From Bolinopsis microptera (Eukaryota; Ctenophora; Tentaculata; Lobata; Bolinopsidae): 64,000 nt of DNA. A program made the translations under genes and the position numbers. The first letter of the stretch is position 1. Every line of letters begins with the position of its first letter. The stretch spans positions 10,456,169 through 10,520,168 of the forward strand of contig NC_087072.1 in the NCBI RefSeq assembly GCF_026151205.1, in the 5' to 3' direction. The notes below the pieces were generated by a model. The model made no database searches and was not told the origin of the DNA. It saw nothing but the letters and a program-made list of their open reading frames with translations. Shown one piece after another: positions 34,050-47,626 of this stretch.

Positions 34050-34628
34050 GATTTTGTATCGTGTGAAATGTTTTGTCTGTGCATTTACGAGTGTGCCTCT
34101 CGATTTATCATATATTTTGACCACAGCTTACAATTCATGATTTGCTTTTAATTTTGTTATATTGAGTATCACAGATCACATTTCATTCTTGCTTGAAGGG
34201 CCCATCTTTTGCGAGCGTGACTTGTCATGCATTCATCGTGTTTTGGTGTCCCGTCATTATTTACAGACGGAAGCATGTTTTTACCAGTTTTATTTTCTGA
34301 TCGATTTATTGCTGTTCTGTAAATTTTGAAAAGATTTTCATTAAAAAAAAGCCAGTACTGAAAAATCCTTTAGCAAACTGAAGCTATTTAAAAACTCCGA
34401 AGCACAATGGGTAACTAAACGATTTACGATAGATTAAGCAGTTTACAGTTTAGCCAAATTTGATGCTTTTTCCAAACCTAAGAGAGTTGCTTGGAATATG
34501 AACTGTACGGTAATGTAAATATTATGTATTATCGAAAAATGTAATTTGTTTTTTATTTCCATATTTTTATTTGTTATTGCTACCTGTTAGATGTTGGTGT
34601 TTTATTTGTGAAGTATCATAATACTACA
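34050..34628. other. No gene
   Basis: AT-rich spacer between the ORF1-like tail and the array-ended element. Confidence 0.5.
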
Positions 34629-34652
34629 CACAGGAGGAGCTAAGTGCAAAGA

Positions 34653-34720
34653 AACTGTCACTAACTGCTACAAACTGCCACTAACTGCCACAAACTGCCA
34701 CTAACTGCCACAAACTGCCA
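34653..34720 (+). repeat. 10-bp tandem array (left part)
   Basis: About seven units of CTGCCACTAA/CTGCCACAAA/CTGCTACAAA, interrupted at 34720 by the 11.1-kb element. The last nine bases, AAACTGCCA, are the target duplication. Confidence 0.9.
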
Positions 34721-35523
34721 TAGTGTGGTTGGTTTTATCCGATTTTTTTAGATATTTATGGAGGTTGTACCATTGTAAAACTTACATTGTGACAGTATAG
34801 ATGGCGAAATATTTTTGAAAATGGTCCTAACACAGCTTTGATACTAACAATAACATTGGGTGAATAGATTGGGTGAACAAACTATGAAGCAGGCAATTAT
34901 ATGTGCTCATCCATCATTCTGCATATGTAAGCTCAGTAGTTTAATTGCTGATTCATACTCAATGGTGAATCGATAGAATTCATGTGTCGGAGATCTCGTG
35001 AGAACACCTTTTAATAATTATAGCCCTCAGGATCGCATTATCCTGATCCGGCCGTAATGTGTATTGAGGTATGCACTAATTGTAGTGGTGAACGGTTGCA
35101 GCTCAGGCTATGTTTCAGTATAACTATATATCAGAGATCGCAGTATATTTACATTCTACTCGGATTGCAGATTGAAATATTTTCCTGTTGGAACCATGAC
35201 ACATGCAGGGGAATACCAAAATATTATTTGTAGTTGTACAACTAATATGATCAATAATTAATAACGGCAACGCTAATTTGTCCTTATTGGACTTTATTTT
35301 TACGGACATAAGTTAATAGTTGCTGCAAATGCCAAATGCGTTCATTTTAATGTCCGTTCATTTTAATTTTAATATCCGTTCGAATATTGGCGGACGTTTT
35401 AAATTGTAATTAAATAGACCATTGAGCGTTCGCGATTATTTTAATGTCCGCTCAAAACTATTCCCGTTCACATTATTTCCGGTTGCAGTACGGGTAAAAT
35501 AACGTCCGAATAAAGCTATCCGA

Positions 35524-35940
35524 TAAGCTCAGGCAGAGCTTTCGGACTGCGTAAAACTAAACAACTTGAAACGTTGAAGAACGCCGTTAAGACATCTGTT
35601 GTTAACTCACCTAAAACACAAACATACAGTCCAATGGCGAAGAATTCACAGCCAACTGAGCAAGTCATAAGCTCGGAAACGCTCAAAAGCGTAGTAAAAC
35701 GTGTTGTCGAAGAAGAGGACCGCAGTCTAGTCGCAACGTCATTGTATTTGGTCTGTTACAAGGGAGCGAGATATATAGAGAAGTTATTGACACAGTTAGC
35801 GTGATTTTCCAAAACATTGGACAGAAACCGAAGATTGTTGAAGCGTGCAAAATTGCCAGAAAATCTAAGGACAATTTAGTTACAGCATCATTAATAAATG
35901 AGCAATTACGTTATTCGTTTAAGTTATTGCAAAATATTTG
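35524..35940 (+). pseudogene. Captured ORF1-like fragment, left arm copy 1
   Basis: Reads FGLRKTKQLETLKNAVK (SAP-motif-like), then TLKSVVKRVVEEEDRS; after a 5-base insertion the frame shifts and continues IFQNIGQKPKIVEACKIA. It has the look of the N-terminal half of a retroelement ORF1 (VIVFGLxE ... DxVxxIFxxIGxKPKxVExxRIG). Truncated before the RPVKV segment. Its inverse is at 44690-45060. Confidence 0.6.
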
Positions 35941-36429
35941 ATTCCAATAAATAAAATCCGCCTTGTGCCGCGTGCGCTAATTTACTAATTCTGTACTCGC
36001 CTGCGTACACTGTACTGTACAGTGTACAGCAGGAGCAGGCCTGCAGGCATCATGCTACATGCGATTTTACAAATAATGTTCGACTTCAATTTAGACTTTC
36101 AGTTGTTGTAGTTGTACTGTATACTAATTGTGTCGGTTTATATATTTACCAGGCGGCGCTCAAATTGCATGATCAATAACGTTAATTTGTCCTTATTGGA
36201 CTTTATTTTTACGGACATAAGTTAATAGTTGCAAATGCCAGATGCTACAAGTTAAGCACTAGCGTTCATTTTAATGTACGTTTATTTTAATATCCGTTCG
36301 AATTTTGGCGGACGTTTTAAATTGTTAGTAAATAGAGCATTGAGCGGTCACGTTTATTTTAATGTCCTCTCAAAATTATGGCTACGCCCGTTCACATTAT
36401 TTCCGGTTGCGGTACGGGTAAAATAACGT

Positions 36430-36846
36430 CCGAATAAAGCTATCCGATAAACTCAGGCAGAGCTTTCGGACTGTAAAACTGGACAACTTGAAATGTTGAA
36501 GAACGCCGTTAAGACATATACTGTTAATTGTTGACTCACCTAAAACACAAACATACAGTTCAATGGCGAAGAATTCACAGCCAAAGCTGAGCAAGTCATA
36601 AGCTTGGAAACGCTCAAAAGCGTAGTAAAACGTGTTGTTGAGGAAGAGGACCGCAGTCGCAACGTCATTGTATTTGGTCCGTCACAAGGGAGCGAGATAT
36701 ATAGAGAACTTATTGACACAGTTAGCGAGATTTTTCAAAACATTGGACAGAAACCGAAGATTGTTGAAGCGTGCAGAATTGCCACGAAATCTAAGGACAA
36801 TTCAGTTACAGCATCATTAATAAGTGAGCTTACGTTATTCGTTTAA
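36430..36846 (+). pseudogene. Captured ORF1-like fragment, left arm copy 2
   Basis: Lacks the 5-base insertion of copy 1, so ETLKSVVKRVVEEEDRS, NVIVFGPSQGSEIYRELID and IFQNIGQKPKIVEACRIA lie in one frame (36604-36846). The upstream SAP-like part is frameshifted. It ends directly at the TCTG microsatellite. Confidence 0.6.
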
Positions 36847-37285
<439 letters not shown>

Positions 37286-37331
37286 AATTTCCGAGCGGCT
37301 TAATTAAGAAAACGGTAAGAGTTACGGCAGT

Positions 37332-37412
37332 CTCTATATTTACTAGGCGTTTTTTAATGCTAAATGTGTTTCACTTTCAGTGTTTATAAACACAAAAGCT
37401 GAGGTCCCCAGG
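37332..37412 (+). promoter_or_regulatory. Left-arm copy of the TATA/leader-exon block
   Basis: CTATATTTACTAGGCG at 37334-37349 and GCTGAGGTCCCCAG-GTAATG ending at 37411 match the right-arm promoter, but the CTTGTCATTC initiator segment is replaced. It points inward toward the loop on the + strand, where no gene is encoded, so it is probably a non-functional mirror. Confidence 0.45.
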
Positions 37413-38152
37413 TAATGAAACATATTAACATAATATTAATATTATGAATTGGGTCATGCCATGTGAATTTTATATGCTAATCTGCATTCATCACGCTTTT
37501 TATACTAATAAATTATTCTTATGTAATGAGTAAGCACGAGAATTTACCTATGATACTAATACTAATAATAATAATTAGAACCCATAGATTTATTTTTCTG
37601 GCATTACCATTTAGTTGAGTTTGTAGCGTATATATGACGCTTTGCCCTTGTCAGAGGGTCTATCATTATGAGTTTAGATTGAAATTGGCTAATCTCCTCT
37701 GAATTGAATACAAATAACACACCATTTAGTGACAAAATTCGTGCTACCCAGGGTCTGCAGGCCACATGGCCACCCATGATGGGGTGTCATAATCATGTAT
37801 TTGTAACTTGTGGTGGATCGAACAAGTAGCTTCAAAACTATTTGGACTGTAATACTAATTTGTAATAGCCCCTAGGCTTATTAAACAACATAACTCATGA
37901 TGCTAATTTGCTGAAAAGACACTTTTAACACATTTCTCAAGGTAACTTCATGATAGCTATTAGAGCCTCAGACGTGTTACCGAAGCTCTAATGTTCTACA
38001 AAAAAATGTATAATCATGTTTTTGGCTAATACTATGACAAAATTAAAAACTACTCTTTTCGTAATTCATTTATTTGCAAAACTTTGATTATCAGAACAGT
38101 ATTTCAATAATAATAGTAATACTATTTTCCAAAAGTGCGTATCTATCAAAAG

Positions 38153-38158
38153 TTTATT
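38153..38158 (-). terminator. Polyadenylation signal of the loop gene
   Basis: AATAAA on the minus strand, 44 bases after the stop codon of the 685-residue gene. Confidence 0.65.
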
Positions 38159-38201
38159 AACATCTACTTTCAGTTTATAGATTACACTAATCTTAAGTCT
38201 A

Positions 38202-41200
38202 TTAATCGAAATCCTTAAATAATTCCCTGTTAAAGGGCGTATCTTTAACTTTCTTCGACTTTGGAGTCGAGTCTGTATCAGTTCTGTACCGCTTGTGCGT
38301 TACTCTACCCGAAAACTCTTTCCGTGCAGCTCCTATCTGGAGGACACTCATCAATTGAGTGTCTTCAGTCCGTCGTCGTTGAACAGCGTGGGACACAAGT
38401 GCGACAGTGTGCTCCACAGATTGACTATGGCAAGGAATCCTACAAACCAGAGGGGCTTCCCGTATCTTTTCCAGTTCAGCACTTGACATTACGGAGAGGA
38501 GGGGAGGGCACGTTACTCGCTCCCACTCATTGTCGTACGTCTGGAAGAATATCTTCATTGGAACCGGACCGTTCTCTTTCTGAATGAAGGGCAAATTAGT
38601 TATTTGATCGGTAAATCGTAATACAAGTGTAATAATAATATAACTGAAACAGGGACAGAGTTCGTGGTATATTTGACAGACTAGGTAGACTCAGCAAATT
38701 AGTTAACAAATTCTGCATTCTGCTAGTTCAGTAGAATGAACGCACAGTCTTACTTTTCGTTTGTCAGATTTTGATGCAAAAGCATAATATCGGCAGACTT
38801 ACTAAGTCTGCCGATCACTTAACATGGTCACTTAACATGGTAAAGTATCGTCAAATGGTTTGGAAATCAAACCATTGCATAATTACAATATCACTATAGT
38901 TATACATGCTCTATAAACTCACCTCAACTTTCATTCTGACCATCTCAAAATATGTCGTACATTTGAAGACTATCTTCGGGCACTTGAAATGTCGGATTCG
39001 TCTAGGTCGCCGAACGCCAGACTCTCTTTCAACGTGCTTGTCCCACTCCTCTGAACGACGAATATTCTTTACGATCCCTATTCCTTTCTCTCGATGGTCT
39101 CTGTTGTGATCGCCTGGATAATAAATATGTATATAAAGTTTTTTACAATAGATGTAAAATATTGTTGATTGGATATTGTGTTAAAGTCAAGTGATTCTAA
39201 GAGCACCTGCACATTTATAATTTATAACCGCAAGAATTCGGACGTAAGCACAGAATACCACTACCAGCTGAATATTCACTGCTCTGATAGTAATAGTATC
39301 ATATTGTTATTTTAAGTGTGCCTAGCTATATTACCCACTTTCCGTATTCATTTTGTTGTTGTTGTTATTCTTACCTAGCATGGCGAGTATCACACTCTCG
39401 GGATGAGCCATATAGCCGTTCTGTTGTATTGACTCGAATATGACCTTACGCTCTGCTGGTTCGCAGTGTTCTCTTGTGAACCGTATTTGGTCAAATAGGT
39501 GGGCTGGGGCGTCTATTAAGCTGCTCTTCATCTTGATGTTGGCAAACACCTATTGAGATTTAGTCCGATTTAATAGAAATTCTGAGTAACTTTGGTACTT
39601 AAGGGAAACATAGGCTGAACATTCTCTGATTTTCATCAATATTGTAAGAGCATTTAAATTTGAATAAACATTAGCAATCAATTCACAAGTGCCAGCACTG
39701 TAATCTGATTTTTACCTTGTAATAGACATTTACAATAAAGTTGACCATCCTCTCTAAACACTCCGAAATATGGGAGTTGTAGGTAAGATCCCCCGAAATG
39801 TAAAATCGGAGGATTCTGGCCCCAAACGTAATCCACCGAGCAGTGGAGCAGTTTCCTATCGCGTTATACACGAAGTCGTCGTGTAAACCAGTCTCGACAG
39901 TGATGCAGTACTTATACATAAGTTTTGCATCATTTGACATCTTACTCAGCGTCTGAAAAAAAAAACAGATTGTTATTAATTTTAACGTTGCTAGGTAAGA
40001 GCTCTATGATTTTGTCGAACATTATCGCAATGATTGATAAACATGGAACTGCAAAACGGTTCAGTAAGTTATCTTCCCAGCAAATTATAAACGAAGTTAC
40101 TATCTAACAATAAGATTATCCATTATTAACCATATCAATTTTAAATTATATATCACCTCTTGGGGCAGTCGAGGAAAACCTTTGCCAATCTTTTAAATAC
40201 TCTAACTGGTTTCAGCCAAAGTTCGTTGGACATAATGAAGGGCCCCATAGGTCCGTCAAAGTCACCAGGTGCTGTAATGATATATAATAATGATATACAC
40301 GTTATTTTGAGTGTAAGTGTAAGAATTAACGATGATAATATTAATTGTAAAGTGAAATTTATTGGCGTAGTTATCGAGGAAATCCCTGCAATCGTTATAG
40401 TAATAAGGAATGTTTAATACTGTGGAAATTCTAAACTGTTATTTTAAAATACTATAACATATCTTCAAATTTAAAATAAATAACACACCCTTGGTACTTC
40501 CTCCATAGTGAAAGTACAATTTTCTCAAGGGGAGTTCCACTTGGTGTAAGAGGCACAGGGCTCTTTGGAGTGTTCGATGTAGCAGAACCTCAAACTCTCG
40601 AAAAGCACCTCCCTGAAAATTGTTTATTTTAATATGTTTTAACGAACGAAATGGTTGTCTAATAGTATCCAATGCTCAGCTAAAAGATGAAAAGTTCCTT
40701 ATCTGAAATGAAAAATAAGTTATTTACTTACCAGATAGCCAGAATTAACACTAGTGTTGTCTCCACCTATACACAATGTTTTGTCCGTGCTTATCCCTCG
40801 ACTTTCAAAGTAGTTACACAATCCCAGAGCAAGACCTTTACCTGTGGTATGAAGATTAAGTAATCAACAAAGAATCGGCATAAATGTAACATTGTAACTG
40901 CAGAACCTATTCCGGAAATCTAATGCAACATTAAAATGGAACGAGACATATATAACGTTAGTCGTTAGACCGTTTATTATGTACCAATGATCAAAATAAC
41001 ATCGCAATGTATAAAAATATATTCATCTAAGTATAATCTTTATCTAGTGCTTACCAGTCGATTGCTCAGGAACAAACATCCCCAAAGGGATCGCACCAGG
41101 CTGTTCTACCACAGAGTAGTGGCTCCGTTTCCCCACACTATGTCGTATGTGACCTTTTTCATCTTTTTGGCTCATCCTTATATTCTTATCCTCCTTTCCG

Positions 41201-42511
41201 TCAAAGAATATTGCTGCAAAATAGCTGTTTTTAATCTAAAGCGTACTAATTCTAATGGTAAAGTTAATGTCGCTGTTTATTTTTTAAATTGGTAATATAA
41301 ACATGTTCAAAAGTTAAAAAATAACCTGGTGAAAACATTATATTATGTACAAACCTAACGGAGAACGAGTAGACAGAGCTTCAAGCCTCTTTTTCCCATC
41401 TCTTCCACGGATGCTTTCGAGTTTTGACCGGGGAACAACATATGGCTGCTGCAGGAGACCACCCTTGTAAAGTTCTTTGCAAAACAATGTTAACGTGCGT
41501 GCATTCGACTCCGTGCCGGCAGAATTTCTTTCCAACTCAGCTGCCATACCATCCAGATTGCAGTTCAGATAAGTGGACACCGTGACTCTCGGAGTGCTAG
41601 CAGAAGAACTGGAAGAGGCTGGTTGATAATCACGATCCTTTTCATCTCTCGGGTCAATGTTAGTGTGTTGGCTTGCCGAGTCCTCGCTTATATAAGCCTG
41701 TCGTTAACATCATAAGTATATTTTGTATTATTATCCGTGATCGGTGATTCAATTAATGGCCGGGCATTTATCTACTATTTAGTGAAAATAAAAGTTGTGT
41801 TATGTGATCTCAAATTGTTCATTGCAAACAATCAATTACAGTGTCGGCTCAGAGATTAAAATTAATAATTTGACAGTCAATGGTATTAATATTATTTTAG
41901 TTTATAAACTTTTAAAATAAATAAGCTATGTTAAACAAATAATTCTGTATTCGTATTGAAACGTGCTTACTTGCAATGATGCTGATGTAGTAACGTCACT
42001 GAGAGCAGGAGTGATATGATCGATCTGCACAGGGGCTTCAACTTCAAGTTTCTTCTTGGTGGGTAGGACAGCAAAAGGTTCATTTAGACTGTCGGTGAAC
42101 TTTGTCCATCGTAGACTTTGCCGTCTTAACTGAGAGACCTCGAAGTTTTGTATTGATGATTTTGATTTTCCTGTAATAGTTTCAAATTACAAACAGCGTA
42201 ACCAATGTGACAAGAACTATAAAGCATTAACACAAAATATTAAGTAGTATATATTATATATAGAACAAATTATGAATATCAGTCACGATTGGCAATTATC
42301 CACATCGCCCGCATCGGACATGATCGCTAAATGCCAAACTGGATAAACAGAAACTGAATAGATATCAACAAATCGGAAAAATCACTCAGATATGAAGTTT
42401 ATGATCGGATAGTATGTATGTATATTGACAACAAATATGAAGCATAAAAATATGCAACTTACCCAGCAATAGTAGGTGAAATTCTACGAACTTCGGACTT
42501 TTCTGTGACAT
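38202..42511 (-). CDS. Intact 11-exon DDE-transposase-like gene (685 aa)
   Basis: Minus-strand exons: 42463-42511, 41971-42170, 41355-41697, 41055-41213, 40732-40841, 40489-40612, 40180-40271, 39716-39952, 39375-39549, 38923-39113, 38202-38579. All introns are GT-AG, all phases agree and the coding length is 2058. Landmarks: FFDG (D202), GGDNTSVNSG (D278), CLLHQVELPLR (C307, H310), GDFDGPMGP, STARW (W399), HPESVILAML, PCHSQSVEH (E616), a basic tail (TPKSKKVK). D, D, CxxH and a late E across a helical insert is the layout of hAT/P/MULE-type RNase H-fold transposases; assigning those residues is inference. I recall the same motif order (FFDGRKD, GxDGTxVNTG, LHxNELPLRH, PCHTQxVER) in unnamed invertebrate proteins, some labelled Cc8L18.2-like. 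Uncertain points: the exon 7 donor (an alternative GTGATA at 40156 gives a phase clash) and the start (an upstream in-frame ATG at 42625 would add a hydrophobic segment). It fills the loop of the 11.1-kb element. Confidence 0.85.
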
Positions 42512-43235
42512 CGTACAAAGAAAGCAGGTCAACAGCAACAGGACGGTAGAAATCAACAATCGAAAGTTTTTTCTTTCTACCAGTGTTGGCTTCTTCGACG
42601 AGAAAGAGTAAATGTGATAAAACATGACGTAGCAGAGTTGGACGGCAAGAGGGATTTAAACGATCTGGTTAACAAAATCTTCAAGTTTCATGGTGGGCTC
42701 AAAAGTTTATAAAACTGGTGTTATTGATGCAGATGGCGTTGTTTTATTTATAGTTATATGATTATTGAATATTGAGGCTAATTGTGGGAATTGAGAAGCA
42801 TAGATATTGGCACATCAAACGATTTTTTTGCAGGGCATTTGAACTTCGGTAACAGTAATTAGAAGTTACCTTGAACAATGTGTTAAAAGTGTCTATTGAG
42901 TAAATTAACATCATGAGTTATGTCGTTTAAATAAGCTTAAGGGCTATTAAAGTCCAAATTGTTTCGAAGCTAATTGTTCGATCAACCGCAAGTTACATGA
43001 TTATACCACCCCCGTCATGGGTGGGTAGCACTAGCACCAATTTGACACTAAATGGTAATTTCAGAAAAAATAAATCCATGAGTTCTAATTATTATTAATA
43101 GTAGGTAAATTCTCGTGCTTACTCATTACATAAGAATAATTTATTAGTATAAAAAACCGTGATGAATGCAGATTAGCATATAAAATTCACATGGCATGAC
43201 CCAATTCATAATATTAATATTATGTTAATATGTTG

Positions 43236-43312
43236 CATTACCTGGGGACCTCAGCTTTTGTGTTTATAAACAGAATGACAAGTTGAACGCCGCCTAGTAA
43301 ATATATAGACCA
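43236..43312 (-). promoter_or_regulatory. Core promoter and leader exon of the transposase-like gene
   Basis: On the minus strand: TATATATTTAC (about 43308-43298), 29-30 bases later TCATTC, an arthropod-style initiator (about 43278-43273), then about 37 bases to a donor CCCCAG-GTAATG (exon end 43242). Spacing is right for TATA and Inr. The leader would be spliced to an acceptor upstream of the ATG at 42511. Splice partner not proven. Confidence 0.6.
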
Positions 43313-43354
43313 CCGTAACTCTTACCGTTTTCTTGATTAAGCCGCTTGGAAATT

Positions 43355-43742
<388 letters not shown>

Positions 43743-43784
43743 GCCTGTTCCTGCTGCAGTACAGTGTACGCAGGCGAGTACAGA

Positions 43785-44170
43785 TTTCCTAGCAATTCTG
43801 CACGCTTCAACGATCTTCGGTTTCTGTCCAATGTTTTGAAAAATCTCGCTAACTGTGTCAATAAGTTTTCTATATATCTCGCTCCCTTGTGACGGACCAA
43901 ATACAACGACGTTGCGACTGCGGTCCTCTTCCTCAACAACACGTTTTACTACGCTTTTGAGCGTTTCTGAGCTTATGACTTGCTCAGCTTTGGCTGTGAA
44001 TTCTTCGCCATTGAACTGTATGTTTGTGTTTTAGGTGAGTCAACAATTAACAGTATATGTCTTAACGGCGTTCTTCAACATTTCAAGTTGTCCAGTTTTA
44101 CAGTCCGAAAGCTCTGCCTGAGTTTATCGGATAGCTTTATTCGGACGTTATTTTACCCGTACCGCAACCG
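43785..44170 (-). pseudogene. Captured ORF1-like fragment, right arm inner copy
   Basis: Inverse of 36430-36846. Same landmarks (EEEDRS, FGPSQGSEIYR, IFQNIGQKPKIVEACRIA) in partly broken frames, then diverges into the CAGTACAGTGTACGC block before the microsatellite. Confidence 0.55.
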
Positions 44171-44689
44171 GAAATAATGTGAACGGGCGTAGCCATAATT
44201 TTGAGAGGACATTAAAATAAACGTGACCGCTCAATGCTCTATTTACTAACAATTTAAAACGTCCGCCAAAATTCGAACGGATATTAAAATAAACGGACAT
44301 TAAAATGAACGCTAGTGCTTAACTTGTAGCATCTGGCATTTGCAACTATTAACTTATGTCCGTAAAAATAAAGTCCAATAAGGACAAATTAACGTTATTG
44401 ATCATGCAATTTGAGCGCCGCCTGGTAAATATATAAACCGACACAATTAGTATACAGTACAACTACAACAACTGAAAGTCTAAATTGAAGTCGAACATTA
44501 TTTGTAAAATCGCATGTAGCATGATGCCTGCAGGCCTGCTCCTGCTGTACACTGTACAGTACAGTGTACGCAGGCGAGTACAGAATTAGTAAATTAGCGC
44601 ACGCGGCACAAGGCGGATTTTATTTATTGGAATCAAATATTTTGCAATAACTTAAACGAATAACGTAATTGCTCATTTATTAATGATGC

Positions 44690-45060
44690 TGTAACTAAAT
44701 TGTCCTTAGATTTTCTGGCAATTTTGCACGCTTCAACAATCTTCGGTTTCTGTCCAATGTTTTGGAAAATCACGCTAACTGTGTCAATAACTTCTCTATA
44801 TATCTCGCTCCCTTGTAACAGACCAAATACAATGACGTTGCGACTAGACTGCGGTCCTCTTCTTCGACAACACGTTTTACTACGCTTTTGAGCGTTTCCG
44901 AGCTTATGACTTGCTCAGTTGGCTGTGAATTCTTCGCCATTGGACTGTATGTTTGTGTTTTAGGTGAGTTAACAACAGATGTCTTAACGGCGTTCTTCAA
45001 CGTTTCAAGTTGTTTAGTTTTACGCAGTCCGAAAGCTCTGCCTGAGCTTATCGGATAGCT
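44690..45060 (-). pseudogene. Captured ORF1-like fragment, right arm outer copy
   Basis: Inverse of 35524-35940 and carrying the same 5-base insertion after EEEDRS, so that change predates formation or homogenisation of the two arms. Confidence 0.6.
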
Positions 45061-45854
45061 TTATTCGGACGTTATTTTACCCGTACTGCAACCGGAAATA
45101 ATGTGAACGGGAATAGTTTTAAGCGGACATTAAAATAAACGCGACCGCTCAATGGTCTATTTAATTACAATTTAAAACGTCCGCCAATATTCGAACGGAT
45201 ATTAAAATTAAAATGAACGGACATTAAAATGAACGCATTTGGCATTTGCAGCAACTATTAACTTATGTCCGTAAAAATAAAGTCCAATAAGGACAAATTA
45301 GCGTTGCCGTTATTAATTATTGATCATATTAGTTGTACAACTACAAATAATATTTTGGTATTCCCCTGCATGTGTCATGGTTCCAACAGGAAAATATTTC
45401 AATCTGCAATCCGAGTAGAATGTAAATATACTGCGATCTCTGATATATAGTTATACTGAAACATAGCCTGAGCTGCAAACCGTTCACCACTACAATTAGT
45501 GCATACCTCAATACACATTACGGCCGGATCAGGATAATGCGATCCTGAGGGCTATAATTATTAAAAGGTGTTCTCACGAGATCTCCGACACATGAATTCT
45601 ATCGATTCACCATTGAGTATGAATCAGCAATTAAACTACTGAGCTTACATATGCAGAATGATGGATGAGCACATATAATTGCCTGCTTCATAGTTTGTTC
45701 ACCCAATCTATTCACCCAATGTTATTGTTAGTATCAAAGCTGTGTTAGGACCATTTTCAAAAATATTTCGCCATCTATACTGTCACAATGTAAGTTTTAC
45801 AATGGTACAACCTCCATAAAAATCTAAAAAAATCGGATAAAACCAACCACACTA

Positions 45855-46021
45855 AAACTGCCACTAACTGCCACAAACTGCCACTAACTGCTACAAACTG
45901 CCACTAACTGCCACTAACTGCCACTAACTGCTACAATCGCGCCCACGCATTTGCGCGCGACAGTAGCAGTTAGTGGCAGTTAGTGGCAGTTAGTGGCAGT
46001 TAGTAGCAGTTAGTGGCAGTT
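45855..46021. repeat. 10-bp tandem array with central hairpin (left end, continued)
   Basis: Units CTGCCACTAA run to 45937, then CTACAATCGCGCCCACGCAT, GCGCGCGAC, then the inverse units (CAGTTAGTGG) to 46021. This is the remainder of the array split by the 11.1-kb element. Confidence 0.9.
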
Positions 46022-46120
46022 TTTATGCGCGTCGGGATTTCAAATCGAGCGCTCATCAATTTTTATAATAGCAAGTCCGCAGCGTTTAGAGCTGCATTGT
46101 TGATTATTGGGCAGCGCTCA

Positions 46121-46180
46121 GCCTGTCATTCCGCCGAATCTCTATTCATTAATGAACATGATAGCCTGAGGTTCCCAGGT
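46121..46180 (+). promoter_or_regulatory. CCTGTCATTC ... CCCAG-GTAA leader block
   Basis: GCGCTCAGCCTGTCATTCCG followed 57 bases later by AGCCTGAGGTTCCCAG-GTAACA. Same arrangement as the transposase-gene leader and the block at 60731; no clear TATA box at -30. Confidence 0.4.
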
Positions 46181-47155
46181 AACATTGTTGACTAAACCAG
46201 ACTGTGCACGTTGTGGCTGTGCTAGATGTCAAATGTTGCAGATAGCGTATACGTTTTTTAAACTATGTTTTGATTTGATTTGACTTGACTTAACTTGTAG
46301 TAAACGGTCGGCCGTTTTACAACACGGCAATATGACTGCTTGTGTTAGTTTCGACACTAAATATTTTGTTCTCGCTGCATGAGTATATAAATGTTTGATA
46401 TGAATTATGAAATGAGAAGTCGTGTATTATGTAATATAATAGATTCAGAAGACTCGTAAATGTGCAAGTATATGAATATTTATATTATATTTATATCATA
46501 TCCATTGAATTATATTCATGGGACCAGCAAAAGCTCACAGCTAACAGCATTTATTTTTATTTATGATAAGATGATAAGTTCATTATGAGCAATTTTTAAT
46601 TTAGTTCGTATCAGGCTGCGCTAGAAGTCTAGTAATCGAGTTTTATTTGTTAATAAAAAAAACTTCTCTACGGTATTAGGAAAACTGCTGTGATAGACCG
46701 GAGCGCAGCAAAAAATTTAATAGCTTGTCCTGGACCGAATTCTACCAATATTTACTACAAGTATGACACTTTTCGGATTTAGAAGGGTGCTGTCCAGACT
46801 ATGAGTATGTTAACGGTGCGCGGTGATATCATTGAAGCTAAAGTCGGCACTAAAAATTAAAGTAAATATACCTCACGCCACACACTAATTGCATACGTTT
46901 GTAATTTTATTGTCTCTTATCAGCTTGCTTATTTCTCCTACCCGAACGCCTAACGGAGAGATTACTTTGTTATTTTACGTATCTGACAGGTAAAAATTAA
47001 TAACAATAAATTTCACCTACTGAACGTATTCATAATAGAAAAGTTGCTAGTTTGGTTCTCCACCGTGCAATAGGATCTGTTTCACGTTCCGGTTCACTCT
47101 TTAAGATAAAAGCCTCTAATCGATGATTTTGCCCTTATAGCTTAGTTGTACTTGT

Positions 47156-47243
47156 AGTGAATTCGTACGGAACGTTCACTAAAAATAGTTTGTGAACGCG
47201 TTCGCTAAAAGATTTTAACGTTTGGAACATAAGGAACGTTAAA
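47156..47243. repeat. TTCACTAAAAATAGTTTGTG repeat, copy 1
   Basis: Contains ACGGAACGTTCACTAAAAAT and AACGCGTTCGCTAAAAG, shared with 48970-49130 and, inverted, 52605-52805. It marks the outer limit of the left arm match. Confidence 0.6.
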
Positions 47244-47504
47244 ACAGGGCCTCCCACGGATTAAACAGTTTTGTGCGGAGAAAGAAGTGAAGAGAGTACG
47301 AAGCCAAAGAGTTCTCCGACAATTGTTCCAGCCAGCCTCACCGCAGCAACGCCAACAGCAAGCAGGAACTTATCCTAATCCATGCAACCTATACAACGCT
47401 GACCAAGAATGGACATGCCACGGTACCATTATAATATTTGCTTTGATTCTCCGTGATAGCACTAGCAGTAGCAGAATTTGCTGCTTGTAATTCCTGGGCG
47501 TTGC

Positions 47505-47626
47505 TAAACCTGTCATTCCGCCCTATCTGCTATAGACATATTTTTAATCGCCATAATATGTTCAATGTTAAATCAATGTGTTTAACTTAATAAATGCAAA
47601 AGCCTGAGCGAGGTACCGTACCCAGG
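47505..47626 (+). promoter_or_regulatory. CCTGTCATTC ... CCCAG-GTAA leader block, extended
   Basis: AAACCTGTCATTCCGCCC and, 117 bases later, GTACCCAG-GTAAAT preceded by AAAGCCTGAG. Mirrored in the right arm (about 57667-57793). A longer version of the same block. Confidence 0.35.

Larger units (their letters stand above)
46022..47243. other. Outer left interior of the array-ended element
   Basis: No gene recognised. Contains a leader-exon-like block (46121-46180) and, at 47156-47243, a copy of the TTCACTAAAAATAGTTTGTG repeat. Confidence 0.4.
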
